From: Verrucomicrobiia bacterium
GTDB taxonomy: Bacteria > Verrucomicrobiota > Verrucomicrobiia > Limisphaerales > JAEYXS01
Length of the DNA: 64,000 nucleotides
Reading direction: 5' to 3'
Assembly: GCA_036405135.1 (NCBI GenBank)
Contig: DASWYF010000039.1
Span: 25,097 to 89,096 of the forward strand
A model generated the notes under the pieces. It did not search any database. It saw only the letters and a program-made list of their open reading frames with translations, and was not told the origin of the DNA. Shown in pieces: positions 1-8,531 of the stretch (positions within the stretch are counted from its first letter, which is position 1; each line of letters starts with the position of its first letter). Position numbers and translations under genes: made by a program.

Positions 1-269
1 ATCCCAAGATGCGCGAACATCTGGAGAAAATTTCACCGAATCGCAATGCGGATAAGATCAAAAAGCCGCTCTTCGTAGTGCAAGGCCAGCAAGACCCGCG
101 CGTGCCTTACACGGAAGCAGAGCAGATGGTGGAAGCCATCCGCAAGAATGGCGGCAAGGTCTGGTACATGATGGCCACGGACGAAGGCCACGGCTTCGGA
201 AAAAAGAAAAACGCGGACACGCAATTCCTTGCGACAATCATGTTTTTGCAAGAGAACTTGTTGAAGTAA
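1..269 (+). CDS. C-terminal end of an S9-type prolyl oligopeptidase (partial)
   Basis: Only the last 88 or so residues are present; the frame is open to the left edge of the window, so the gene begins upstream. The fragment carries the end of an alpha/beta-hydrolase fold: a strand leading to QQDPRVPY, which in the prolyl oligopeptidase/dipeptidyl aminopeptidase family supplies the catalytic aspartate, and DEGHGF, which supplies the catalytic histidine. The spacing and the surrounding words (KKPLFVVQG before the Asp) are typical of peptidase family S9. The catalytic serine would lie upstream. The stop codon is four bases before the next gene, so the two are probably co-transcribed. Substrate and cellular location cannot be judged from this piece. 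Confidence 0.85.
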   Translation, partial: PKMREHLEKISPNRNADKIKKPLFVVQGQQDPRVPYTEAEQMVEAIRKNGGKVWYMMATDEGHGFGKKKNADTQFLATIMFLQENLLK

Positions 270-273
270 GCCT

Positions 274-1317
274 ATGCTGAACACACCTAAACGCACCCGT
301 CACTTCGCGAGCGATAACTACGCCGGCATTTGCCCGGAGGCTTGGAAAGCATTGGAGGAAGCGAACACAGGCCATTGCCCCGCATACGGTGAAGATGAAT
401 GGACTCGCAAAGCGTCCGATCTCATCCGCGAGATCTTTGAAACGGAGTGCGAGGTGTTTTTTGCGTTCAGCGGCACGGCGGCGAATTCCCTCTCGCTCGC
501 ATCCACCTGCCAATCGTATCACAGCATCATCGCACATGAGACGGCGCATATCGAGACGCATGAGTGCGGTGCGCCGGAGTTCTTCTCCAACGGCACCAAA
601 CTACAACTCGTCTCCGGCCCGAACGGCAAGATGAGTGCGGCCTCCATCGAGCACGTCATCACGCGCCGGAACGACATTCATTATCCGAAGCCCAAGGCCA
701 TCAGCCTTACGCAATCGACGGAGTTCGGCGCGGCTTACACACCGGATGAACTGAAGGCGATCTGGTCCGTGGCGCGAAAACATAACGTGAAGATCCAGAT
801 GGATGGCGCGCGCTTCGCCAATGCCGTCGCCTCGCTCGGTGTGAAGCCCAAGGAGATCACCTGGCAGACGGGCGTGGACGTCCTCTGCTTCGGCGGCACT
901 AAGAACGGTCTGCACGTCGGTGAAGCCATCGTGTTCTTCAACAAGCAGATGGCAGCGGAGTTCGACTATCGCTGCAAACAGGCCGGTCAGCTTTGTTCCA
1001 AGATGCGTTTCATGTCTGCGCCGTGGCTCGGTGTGCTACAGAACGGCGTCTGGCTCAAGCACGCGCGTCACGCGAATGCTATGGCCAAGTTGCTGGAATC
1101 CAAGCTGCGCGACCTGCCCGGCCTGCGCCTCGAAGTGAAGACGGAGACGAACATGGTCTTCGTGGAAATGCCTAAATCGGCCATCGAGGCGATGTATGCG
1201 AAGGGATGGAAATTCTACACCACGTTCGGGGATTGCGGCTGCCGATTGGTCTGCTCATGGGATACGACGACGGAGGATATCGAATCCTTCATCGGCGATC
1301 TTACCCCACTGCTTTAA
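274..1317 (+). CDS. ltaE: Low-specificity L-threonine aldolase
   Basis: The 347-residue protein has the usual length and layout of the PLP-dependent beta-eliminating lyase/threonine aldolase family, which splits L-threonine (and allo-threonine) into glycine and acetaldehyde. The start region NYAGICPEAW, the glycine/serine-rich GTAANSLSL segment, the MDGARFANA motif (Asp contacting the PLP ring nitrogen) and CFGGTKNG near residue 210, with the lysine expected to bind PLP, are visible. In many homologues the last motif reads GTLSK or similar; the TKNG form occurs in the bacterial low-specificity branch. The gene follows the S9 peptidase at four bases, suggesting one transcript. Glycine produced here could feed the glycine cleavage system encoded further on, but this is inference. 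The cytoplasm is the expected location. Confidence 0.88.
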   Translation: MLNTPKRTRHFASDNYAGICPEAWKALEEANTGHCPAYGEDEWTRKASDLIREIFETECEVFFAFSGTAANSLSLASTCQSYHSIIAHETAHIETHECGAPEFFSNGTKLQLVSGPNGKMSAASIEHVITRRNDIHYPKPKAISLTQSTEFGAAYTPDELKAIWSVARKHNVKIQMDGARFANAVASLGVKPKEITWQTGVDVLCFGGTKNGLHVGEAIVFFNKQMAAEFDYRCKQAGQLCSKMRFMSAPWLGVLQNGVWLKHARHANAMAKLLESKLRDLPGLRLEVKTETNMVFVEMPKSAIEAMYAKGWKFYTTFGDCGCRLVCSWDTTTEDIESFIGDLTPLL

Positions 1318-1424
1318 AGGCCGACTTCGAACACATCCAATATCTCGCGCATGGCTTCCATGAGGCGCACGATCTTACCGCCAATGGTGTGCACCAAGAA
1401 GCTTCATCGACATCAGCAATAGTC

Positions 1425-2474
1425 CTACTGCACCCTTTGTATCCGCTTAAAACGGCTCGATTCGATCTGCTCCATCTTGCCGTCCTTCAACTGCACGATA
1501 AGTGCAGCCGTGTTCGTCTTTTCCTCGATGAATTTCATCCCCTTCTCAGCACCCAACACACTGGCAGCTGTATCAAAGGCATCGCTGTCGGTCGCATGTT
1601 TCGCGATGACGGTCACTCCGATCCGCTCGCGCAAGCCGATGCCCGTCTTTGGATCCACGATGTGCGAGTAGCGCTGACCATCGATCACCGTGAACTGCTC
1701 GGTATCGCCCGAAGTGGAAAGGCCGCAATTCTTCACGCTCACAATGCGCGAGTGCTTGCCCTCGGCTGCATCAATGGAATCGATGCCGATATTCCAGCCT
1801 TCACGTCCGGGCGGCGCATCACCGATCGCCAAGTCCCCGCTCGCTGCCACCATGGCGCGAGTTATCCCTTGCTGCTTCAACACTTTGAGAGCTTCTTCTG
1901 CTGTGTAACCTTTGGCGATGCCACCTAAATCCAACACCATGTCCGGCTTGAGCAATGTTGCGGTACGTTTTTTGGCATCCAGTTTCAGATTCTGATAACC
2001 GGAAGCTAACTTAGCAGCCGCGATGAATTCTCCCGGCGGCAATTCCCGCTGACGTCTCGCCCGTCGCCATAAACGGATGATTGGTCCGAGCGTGATATCG
2101 AATGCACCATCCGTCTGTTCTGCCACCCACTGCGCCTTGGCAATGACTGAAAACAAATCCTCACTCAACTTCACTGGCTGGCCATGAGGCGAAAGGCAGA
2201 AACGCATCAATTCACTGTCACGATTATAATCCGTCATCATATCGTTCAACTGCACGACGCGCGCAAACGCCGCATCCGCTGCTTGCTTTCCCCTTGCTTC
2301 ATCTGGCGCGTACAGCGTGATGGTGAACACCGTACCCATCGCCCCTTTATGAAAAACAAAGCGCTGCAACTCAGCCGATGAACTCACAGGTATCACCGAA
2401 CGACACCCCGCCAGCACGAACGCACCGCCCACGCCCATCAGCCAAGTGCGTCTGTTCACAGCATTTGTTTTCAC
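1425..2474 (-). CDS. apbE: FAD:protein FMN transferase (ApbE family lipoprotein)
   Basis: ApbE proteins covalently attach FMN to threonine residues of exported redox proteins such as NqrB/NqrC or RnfG/RnfD. Family words are present: GTVFTITLYAPD near the N terminus, DLGGIAKGYTAEEAL, VAASGDLAIGD and the metal-binding SHIVDPKTG region. A longer open frame runs up to 2597, but that overlaps the neighbouring oxidoreductase and a terminator. A GTG at 2474 preceded by AAGGTG about nine bases upstream gives a 349-residue protein. It begins with an exported lipoprotein signal containing NRRTWL (Tat-like) and the lipobox VLAGC, with Cys24 as lipidated residue. It is therefore expected on the outer face of the inner membrane. 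No flavoprotein substrate is encoded nearby. Confidence 0.88.
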   Translation of the reverse strand: MKTNAVNRRTWLMGVGGAFVLAGCRSVIPVSSSAELQRFVFHKGAMGTVFTITLYAPDEARGKQAADAAFARVVQLNDMMTDYNRDSELMRFCLSPHGQPVKLSEDLFSVIAKAQWVAEQTDGAFDITLGPIIRLWRRARRQRELPPGEFIAAAKLASGYQNLKLDAKKRTATLLKPDMVLDLGGIAKGYTAEEALKVLKQQGITRAMVAASGDLAIGDAPPGREGWNIGIDSIDAAEGKHSRIVSVKNCGLSTSGDTEQFTVIDGQRYSHIVDPKTGIGLRERIGVTVIAKHATDSDAFDTAASVLGAEKGMKFIEEKTNTAALIVQLKDGKMEQIESSRFKRIQRVQ

Positions 2475-2497
2475 ACTTCTAATCACCTTGAAAATGA

Positions 2498-2529
2498 CAA
2501 CACCCGCACGAGTTGCCGTGCGGGTGTTG
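2498..2529 (-). terminator. Intrinsic terminator after the Gfo/Idh/MocA gene
   Basis: A perfect 13-base stem (CAACACCCGCACG with its complement, six-base loop) is followed on the minus strand by TCATTTTC. It sits 22 bases after the stop of the oxidoreductase and ahead of the apbE ribosome-binding site, which supports the downstream GTG start for apbE and separate transcription of the two genes. Confidence 0.7.
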
Positions 2530-2550
2530 CCTGTAATATTCAAACGCTTA

Positions 2551-3912
2551 TCAGATGACCACCGTCTTACCCGGCACCGGCAACTGGTAGTAACCATCCT
2601 TGCCCGGCAATGTCGGCGGATTCATCTTCAACGCCTCGGCAAAGGACACCTTGTCGATGCCCGGCACCATCGTGTCGATCTTCGATTTAATAGCCGCATC
2701 CCATTCGATCTCCTTGCCGGAGTAGGTGGCCATACGACCCAGAACTGCAGTCATGGAGCTGGTCGCGCCGTATTCCGCTTCGTTGAACGGTTTGTTGTTA
2801 CGGATCGCGTCGAACAAGTCGTCGTGCTCCTGCTGATAAGGATCCACCTTCTTCTCCTCACGGAAGCGCCACGGAGTATCACCTGTGATGACGTAGCGAT
2901 GGATTTCGCTGCGGCCCTTCGTGCCCACGGCGTATTCGGAAACTTCGTTCCAGCAACCGAGCTGGTGACGGCACATGCTGTGGCAGATGGAACCATCCGC
3001 ATAGGTGAACTCGACCGAGTGATGATCGAATATCTCGCCGTAGTCGATGCCCTTGCGGGTCTCGCAACCGCCCATGCCGCGCGCCTTCACCGGCGGGCCC
3101 TTCTTGAGCCAGTTGATCACGTCGATGTTATGGATGTGCTGCTCGCAGATATGATCACCGCACAGCCACACGAAGTAATACCAGTTGCGAAGCTGGTATT
3201 CCATTTCCGTCATCTTGCGATTGGCCTGTTTCTCGAGTTCCGCACGGGGGCGCACCCAAGGCGTGTTGCCGTTCCAGTAGCAGCGCATGCTCACGATGTC
3301 ACCAATGGCACCATCATGCAGGCGCTTCATCGTTTCGATGTAGCCTGGTTGGTGATGGCGTTGCAGACCGACACCCACCTTCAAATTCTTCTTTTTGGCT
3401 TCCTGTGCGGCCGCCATGAACTTCTGGAAGCCCGGAGCGTCCACGCACACCGGTTTCTCGGTGAACACGTGCTTGCCCTGCTTCACCGCCTCTTCGAACA
3501 TCATCGGACGGAAGCCCGGAGGTGTCGCGAGGATGACCACGTCCGCTTGGGCGATGGCCTTCTTATAACCATCGAAACCGAGGAACTCGTTCTCCGGTTT
3601 CACATCGACCTTCGTCGGATGCTGACGGCGCAGATTGCTCAAGCTGCCGGTCAATTTGTCTTCATGGATGTCCGCCACGGCCACGAGTTTGATCGCACCT
3701 GTAGTGCTGAGCGCCTGATTGGCCGCACCGGAACCACGACCGCCGCAACCGACCAAGGCGATCTTCAACTCATCGCTGCCAGCCGCATGAGCTGCGCGCT
3801 CGATGCTTAACCCGCCCAACATGGCTGCGCCACCGAGGGCCACGCCCGATGTCTGCAGGAAACTGCGGCGTGTTACGTCCTGCCGCTCTGGGGAATTCTG
3901 GGATTCGTTCAT
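2551..3912 (-). CDS. Tat-exported Gfo/Idh/MocA family oxidoreductase
   Basis: The 453-residue protein starts with a twin-arginine signal (TRRSFLQTSG followed by a hydrophobic, alanine/glycine-rich stretch), so it is expected to fold with its NAD(P) cofactor before export to the periplasm. The Rossmann motif reads VGCGGRGSGA, and the EKPVCVD motif (catalytic lysine of the family) follows near residue 145. The C-terminal alpha/beta substrate domain contains GDHICEQHIHNIDVINW, typical of the secreted Planctomycetes/Verrucomicrobia branch. These enzymes act on sugars or sugar derivatives; the substrate cannot be named. It lies 39 bases downstream of the cytochrome/FGE-like gene on the same strand and ends at a terminator, so the two probably form an operon. 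Confidence 0.9.
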   Translation of the reverse strand: MNESQNSPERQDVTRRSFLQTSGVALGGAAMLGGLSIERAAHAAGSDELKIALVGCGGRGSGAANQALSTTGAIKLVAVADIHEDKLTGSLSNLRRQHPTKVDVKPENEFLGFDGYKKAIAQADVVILATPPGFRPMMFEEAVKQGKHVFTEKPVCVDAPGFQKFMAAAQEAKKKNLKVGVGLQRHHQPGYIETMKRLHDGAIGDIVSMRCYWNGNTPWVRPRAELEKQANRKMTEMEYQLRNWYYFVWLCGDHICEQHIHNIDVINWLKKGPPVKARGMGGCETRKGIDYGEIFDHHSVEFTYADGSICHSMCRHQLGCWNEVSEYAVGTKGRSEIHRYVITGDTPWRFREEKKVDPYQQEHDDLFDAIRNNKPFNEAEYGATSSMTAVLGRMATYSGKEIEWDAAIKSKIDTMVPGIDKVSFAEALKMNPPTLPGKDGYYQLPVPGKTVVI

Positions 3913-3951
3913 AGTTGTATGGACTGTCAGACCGAATGTTCGTTCAGTTAA

Positions 3952-5676
3952 TTAATCCTTCTCCACACCATTGTTCCAAATCTTGTGCAGCTCTTCCGGT
4001 GCTGGCACCTTCAGAGGACGCACCACGCGGATACCGAGGAATTGCGCATCCGTGTGATACCAGATGCTCTTCGGCAATTGCGGGTCCTGAATCTTCCAAG
4101 CCGGACCAGAAGCGCGGCGTGCACCGCTGCGCAATTTATCCGGCGTGTCATCCCAAGAACCACCGCGAGCCACATGCGGATACGGTGTGGAGGATTTCAC
4201 CCATGGATTATCCAGCACCTTGCCGCCAGCGCCGACCTTGTAGGTATCCGCGCTGTATTGATCCAAGCACCACTCGATCACGTTGCCGTGCATATCGTGC
4301 AAGCCCCATGGATTCGCCTTCTTCTTGCCGACCTTCTGATACTTCCAATCGCTGTTGCCTTCGAACCACGCGTATTCACCGATCTTCGAGGCATCATCGC
4401 CGAAGGAGTAAACCGTCGTTGTGCCCGCACGGCAGGCGTATTCCCACTCTGCCTCAGTCGGCAGACGATAATATTGCCCCGTCTTCGCACTCAACCACTG
4501 GCAATACTTGTTCGCTGCATGATGCGTCATGCTGATGGCCGGGAAGCCATCCTTGCCCATGCCGAAGCTCATTTCCACGTACGGTTTGGTCGGACGGCTC
4601 ACACCATCTACCACGGCATCCTTCGTCACCGTGCCACCGGCAGCAGCAAGGCGTTGGTCTTCTGGATACATGAAAAGTTCATACTCGTTCCAAGTCACCT
4701 CGGTCTTGCCCATCCAGAAAGGCTCGATCTTCACCTGCACCTGCGGACCTTCATCTGGCTTATGGCCCTTTTCCGTATCCGGCGTGCCCATCTTGTAAGT
4801 GCCCGCCGGGATCGGGATCATGTCAAACGCCACGGACGTGCCGGGGATGACCTGATTGTATTGCTTCATGTCCGCACCAGTCTTTTCCTTCTGGTTCGCC
4901 ACGATGCGCTTATGCATCTCCACCACCAGCGCGAGGTTGTCGCCGCCAGTCGCCTGATCCGCCTTCTTTGGTGTCAGCGCGATACCATCCGGCCAGGCAG
5001 CACCTTGATTGATCCATTCTTTAAGGATGTCCTGCTTGTCCTTCGGCAGCGGACCGCCCTTGGCCGCTGGGGGCATCAAGGCTTCGTCATCCTTGGAAAG
5101 CGTCGTGGAAGTGAACGTCTTGCTCTTCTCCGCGAAGAACGGGATGATGCTCGGGCCGCTATCGCCGGACTTCAGAGCGAACTCCTTGCCGTCCAACCGC
5201 ACACCGCCCTTATCATGTCCCTCGCGATGGCACGCCACGCAGTTGAACTCCAAGATCGGCTGCACATCCTTCACGAAGCTGATACGCTGGACTTGCTTGA
5301 GCTCCACGCCATCCGGCCAGACCGCACCTTCCGTGATCCACTGCTTCAAAATCTCCGATTGCTCCTTGGTCAGCGGTTCCTTGCTGCTGGGCGGCATGAT
5401 GTCATCATGATCTTTCGGCAATACGGTGGTCGTGAAGAGCGGGCTCTTGGCCGGATCTTTCGGCACAATAGCTGTCCCGCTGAACGCCGCCGCTTTCGTG
5501 TGAAGCTGGAAATCCCCCTTCGGCTTCTCTGCCCCGTGGCAGCTTAAGCAGGCGGATTCCAGCACAGGTTTCACCTGCCGCACGAAATCAACCGCTGCAT
5601 AGGAGGACACAACGCCTGCCGTGAACAGGCCCGTTAGCGCGACCGCGCCGAATTTGAAACGCTGACTCAATTTCAT
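3952..5676 (-). CDS. Secreted protein with two cytochrome c modules and an FGE-like domain
   Basis: The 574-residue protein has a signal peptide (cut near AVSSYAA-like residues 25-28). Two Planctomycete-type cytochrome c domains follow, each with one heme-binding CxxCH: CLSCH near residue 43 and CVACH near residue 147. Each module carries a conserved MPP, the likely source of the heme-ligand methionine, and ends in WPDG. Residues about 280-560 form a formylglycine-generating-enzyme/SUMF1-like domain with RLPTEAEWEYACRAG, GLHDMHGNVIEW and RGGSWDD. The position normally holding an active-site cysteine (CRSAxR) reads LRSGARR, so sulfatase activation is unlikely; the domain is probably binding or structural. 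It is expected in the periplasm. Its partner gene just downstream encodes an exported oxidoreductase, which hints at an electron-transfer role in polymer breakdown. Confidence 0.85.
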   Translation of the reverse strand: MKLSQRFKFGAVALTGLFTAGVVSSYAAVDFVRQVKPVLESACLSCHGAEKPKGDFQLHTKAAAFSGTAIVPKDPAKSPLFTTTVLPKDHDDIMPPSSKEPLTKEQSEILKQWITEGAVWPDGVELKQVQRISFVKDVQPILEFNCVACHREGHDKGGVRLDGKEFALKSGDSGPSIIPFFAEKSKTFTSTTLSKDDEALMPPAAKGGPLPKDKQDILKEWINQGAAWPDGIALTPKKADQATGGDNLALVVEMHKRIVANQKEKTGADMKQYNQVIPGTSVAFDMIPIPAGTYKMGTPDTEKGHKPDEGPQVQVKIEPFWMGKTEVTWNEYELFMYPEDQRLAAAGGTVTKDAVVDGVSRPTKPYVEMSFGMGKDGFPAISMTHHAANKYCQWLSAKTGQYYRLPTEAEWEYACRAGTTTVYSFGDDASKIGEYAWFEGNSDWKYQKVGKKKANPWGLHDMHGNVIEWCLDQYSADTYKVGAGGKVLDNPWVKSSTPYPHVARGGSWDDTPDKLRSGARRASGPAWKIQDPQLPKSIWYHTDAQFLGIRVVRPLKVPAPEELHKIWNNGVEKD

Positions 5677-5813
5677 GACTCAAAGAGATGACCGCTACTT
5701 TTGACGCCTCAATGGGCTTTGTCAATCAGTTGGACGAACTGAAACACCAAGTGCTTCAGCCTAAATATCCTCCCAGTTACCCCCTTTCACAGTCGTTTCC
5801 TCCTCCTTTCCCC

Positions 5814-6383
5814 TTATTCCATCATCTTCACCAAATTCTTCACACAGTCTGGACATGCCCCATGAGTGATCCTTGGCATGGGCATCTCCGCGAACAAGTC
5901 CAGCTCATGCACCGCCTCCTCCACCTCTACCCAATGCTTCCCGCTCGGTATCTGTATCTTCTTGCACCATCCACAGCAGTGCATCATCTCCTCAGTCATT
6001 CTCGTGCTCTCCGCCAATAGCAATGGTGTCTCCCGCATCTCTTCTCGGACTATTCTGCTGGAAAACTCCACCAACTCATCATTTCTCATTCGCACCGTCA
6101 TTTTCATGAACCGACGCCTATTCGGTGCATCGCACCGGAAAGGCACCTCCACCGGCCCCTCCTTCCGTCTCACCTTCGCCAGCATCACCTCGAAGACAAA
6201 CCGTGTCTCCATGCCGCTGATGTATTTCCAGATCGGTTCTTTCTTGATAAAAACTTCCGTCAGATGCGCCACATCATTCTCCACGGCGAAATCCACCCAA
6301 TCTTGATTGATCAGCACGATACGATTCTGCGCGTCCACATAGTGAACGAACTCCCTCTCATCCGTTGATGCTGCAACCGCCAT
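5814..6383 (-). CDS. PAS-like domain protein with a cysteine-containing C-terminal tail
   Basis: The 189-residue protein begins with a PAS-like segment (FVHYVDAQNRIVLINQDW; PIWKYISG; strands following) that could sense a small ligand or redox state. Its C-terminal 60 residues contain CCGWCKKIQ, a WVEVEEAV segment and HGACPDC. This pattern is known to me as a tail on many bacterial PAS/histidine-kinase and response-regulator proteins (CxWCKKIR...GYW...SHGICPxC), and it probably binds a metal or forms a small fold. No kinase, cyclase or DNA-binding domain is present, so it would have to work through a partner. The gene stands alone between the cytochrome/FGE-like gene and the peptidase gene on the same strand. 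Confidence 0.6.
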   Translation of the reverse strand: MAVAASTDEREFVHYVDAQNRIVLINQDWVDFAVENDVAHLTEVFIKKEPIWKYISGMETRFVFEVMLAKVRRKEGPVEVPFRCDAPNRRRFMKMTVRMRNDELVEFSSRIVREEMRETPLLLAESTRMTEEMMHCCGWCKKIQIPSGKHWVEVEEAVHELDLFAEMPMPRITHGACPDCVKNLVKMME

Positions 6384-6415
6384 AACTGATTTACTTCACT
6401 GACACTCTTTGTCCG

Positions 6416-7642
6416 TTATTCGTTTAAAATCAATTTTCTCAACGCCATCACATTCCAAACCGCCTTGGGCACGATGCACGGGACTTCGATATATTCCTGC
6501 TCTTTGCTGCCATCCGCACTGCGCTCGGAACAATGGCTGTTATCACCCCAAGGCCCGAGTCCATCCAACGTCGGCACCGCATCCCAGATCAAATTGCCAT
6601 CGCTCAACCCGCCGCGTTCCTGATGCCCCACGAGCATGCCCAACTCCGCTCCAGCTTGTTCCCAAATCTGGCACAGATGTTCCGATTTGTCATTTTTCGG
6701 CCACGGACGGCTCACCGTCTTGATCTCTGCTTTGACCTGACAAGTGAATCGATCCGCCGGACTTTGCACCTCACCCGGCCCATTCAATTTTAAGAATGCC
6801 TGCTTCGCTTCCTCGAACACTTGTGGATCAAACGACCGGAACTCTCCCTCCGCCATCGCCTCATGAGGCACGCGATTTATGACTGTGCCACCTTGAATCG
6901 TTGCCACGTTCACCGTCAGTTCGCGCTTATAATCCGTCAGCGCCGCGATCTGTTGCACCGTCTTGCCGATCTGCACAATCGCGTTCACGCCATGCGAATG
7001 CTTTGAGCCCGCATGCGAACCGCGCCCGTTTGCCGTCACCCGCCATGTCGCCCGTCCTTTGCGTGAAGTCACCACCAAGGCTTGTTCACCCAAACGCCCT
7101 TCCGATTCAAACACCAGCGCGCCCAATGTATTCGGTGCAAACCGCTCTTTGCACACTTGCCCAAAGTCCGGCGAATATTCTTCCTCTGAGGAATTGAGGA
7201 ACAACTTCCACGTCACACTCTCGAAAGTCTCCGGTTCCAGATCGCGCATCGCTACCAGCATCAGCCACATCATCACCGTGCCGCCCTTGATGTCGTTCGT
7301 GCCTGGCCCGTAAATGCGATCCCCCTCCACGCGCCACTTGAAATCATTCCGCTCCTCTTCCTCCGGTGGAAACACCGTATCCAAATGCGACACCATCGCC
7401 ACCGATTTTGCCCCTTTGCCCGCCCTCGATAAAATCAGATGCTTCCCATACTTCGGATTCGTGGATTGCACATATTCCGCCGTGAACCCCAGCTTCCCAA
7501 ACACCTCCGCCGTGAACTCCGCCAGCCGGTTTACTCCCGCAACATTCTGCGTCCAGCTATTCATCAATACCATTTGTCGCAAAAGCTCCAAATACTCCGG
7601 CAACTTTTTTCCCAGATATGATTGCAACTGTTCTTTATTCAT
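6416..7642 (-). CDS. M20/M25/M40 family metallopeptidase
   Basis: The protein is a co-catalytic zinc hydrolase of the M20 family (carboxypeptidase G2/ArgE/DapE relatives). Metal-site words are in order: MVSHLDTVFP (His and Asp ligands), GPGTNDIKGG (bridging Asp), SSEEEYSPDF (Glu-Glu, with the general base) and a C-terminal DNSHCSERSADG region. The lid/dimerisation domain lies between about residues 190 and 310 with the conserved GRGSHAG. The frame is open to 7711, but an ATG at 7642 with AGAGGAAG about ten bases upstream gives a normal 408-residue protein starting MNKEQLQSYL, so I choose it. No signal peptide is seen, so it is cytoplasmic. It follows trpC on the same strand with 75 bases between. 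The substrate cannot be predicted. Confidence 0.87.
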   Translation of the reverse strand: MNKEQLQSYLGKKLPEYLELLRQMVLMNSWTQNVAGVNRLAEFTAEVFGKLGFTAEYVQSTNPKYGKHLILSRAGKGAKSVAMVSHLDTVFPPEEEERNDFKWRVEGDRIYGPGTNDIKGGTVMMWLMLVAMRDLEPETFESVTWKLFLNSSEEEYSPDFGQVCKERFAPNTLGALVFESEGRLGEQALVVTSRKGRATWRVTANGRGSHAGSKHSHGVNAIVQIGKTVQQIAALTDYKRELTVNVATIQGGTVINRVPHEAMAEGEFRSFDPQVFEEAKQAFLKLNGPGEVQSPADRFTCQVKAEIKTVSRPWPKNDKSEHLCQIWEQAGAELGMLVGHQERGGLSDGNLIWDAVPTLDGLGPWGDNSHCSERSADGSKEQEYIEVPCIVPKAVWNVMALRKLILNE

Positions 7643-7717
7643 CACGAATAAACTTCCTCTCCAATCCATCTTAGCGCCCGCGTTCCGGGGCTGTCCGTCG
7701 TCGTCACCCATGCTGAA

Positions 7718-8524
7718 TCATCCTAACAGCTCTGCCACCTTTGCCTTGATGTCCTTCTCCCGCATGAGGGATTCACCTACCAGAATCGCCTGTGCACCAC
7801 ATTGTTCGAGCCGCGCCACATCCTCGCGCTTATGAATACCGCTCTCCGCCACCAGCAAGCGTTCGCTCTTCAATCCCGGGATCTGCGTCGCCAACCGCTC
7901 CGTCGTGCCAAGGTCCACCTTGAACACCTTCAAGTCGCGATTGTTCACGCCGATGAACGTCGCCCCCGTCGCCAGCGCGCGCTTCAATTCCTCTTCATCA
8001 TGCACCTCCACCAGTGCCGCCATACCCGCGCCTTCCGCCAGTTCGCGGAACCGCTTCAGCCGGTCGTCATCAAGGATGGACACGATCAAGAGAATGCAAT
8101 CCGCACCCCACTCTGCCGCTTGCAGGATTTGCCGTTCATCGATGATGAAATCCTTCCGCAGCAGCGGCAGCTTCACCGCCTGCCGGATGGCCCGCAGATA
8201 ATCCAGCGAACCTTGAAAGAACTTCTCATCCGTTAACACCGAGAGACACGACGCACCCGCCTCTTCATACTCCACCGCGATCTTCACCGGATCAAAGTCC
8301 GGTCGGATCACACCGGCGGAGGGCGACGCCTTCTTCACTTCCGCGATGAGGCCCACCTTGCCCTTGCGCGGTTGCAAGAGTGACCGCACGAAATCGCGCC
8401 GCTCACCGCCGCGCTTCACCAACACCGCGCGGATGTCCTCCACCGTCGGCACACGCGGCGGTAACTGCGCCACCTCCTGCTGCTTCACCGCCACGATCGT
8501 ATCGAGAATGTTCGCTTTGCTCAT
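7718..8524 (-). CDS. trpC: Indole-3-glycerol phosphate synthase
   Basis: The protein catalyses ring closure of carboxyphenylamino-deoxyribulose 5-phosphate to indole-3-glycerol phosphate in tryptophan biosynthesis. The TIM-barrel motifs of TrpC are clear: AEVKKASPSAGVIR (catalytic Lys), LLRKDFIID (catalytic Lys), VEVHDEEEL, IGVNNRDLKVF and VAESGIHKREDV. The ATG at 8524 gives 268 residues, close to the family norm. An alternative ATG pair at 8539/8536 overlaps the stop of prfB, and the frame stays open to 8596. The gene begins just after the prfB stop, so it is probably translated from the same message. No other trp gene is in the window, so the pathway is dispersed here. Confidence 0.95.
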   Translation of the reverse strand: MSKANILDTIVAVKQQEVAQLPPRVPTVEDIRAVLVKRGGERRDFVRSLLQPRKGKVGLIAEVKKASPSAGVIRPDFDPVKIAVEYEEAGASCLSVLTDEKFFQGSLDYLRAIRQAVKLPLLRKDFIIDERQILQAAEWGADCILLIVSILDDDRLKRFRELAEGAGMAALVEVHDEEELKRALATGATFIGVNNRDLKVFKVDLGTTERLATQIPGLKSERLLVAESGIHKREDVARLEQCGAQAILVGESLMREKDIKAKVAELLG

Positions 8525-8531
8525 GGCTGCT

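Noticed and set aside
2475..2597. Longer N terminus for ApbE
   Set aside because: It would overlap the end of the neighbouring gene and cross its terminator; the GTG at 2474 has a ribosome-binding site and a lipoprotein signal.
2446..5547. Large plus-strand frames (454 and 520 codons) opposite the oxidoreductase and FGE-like genes
   Set aside because: Translations are His/Arg/Leu-rich with no domains, while the minus strand encodes clear families.
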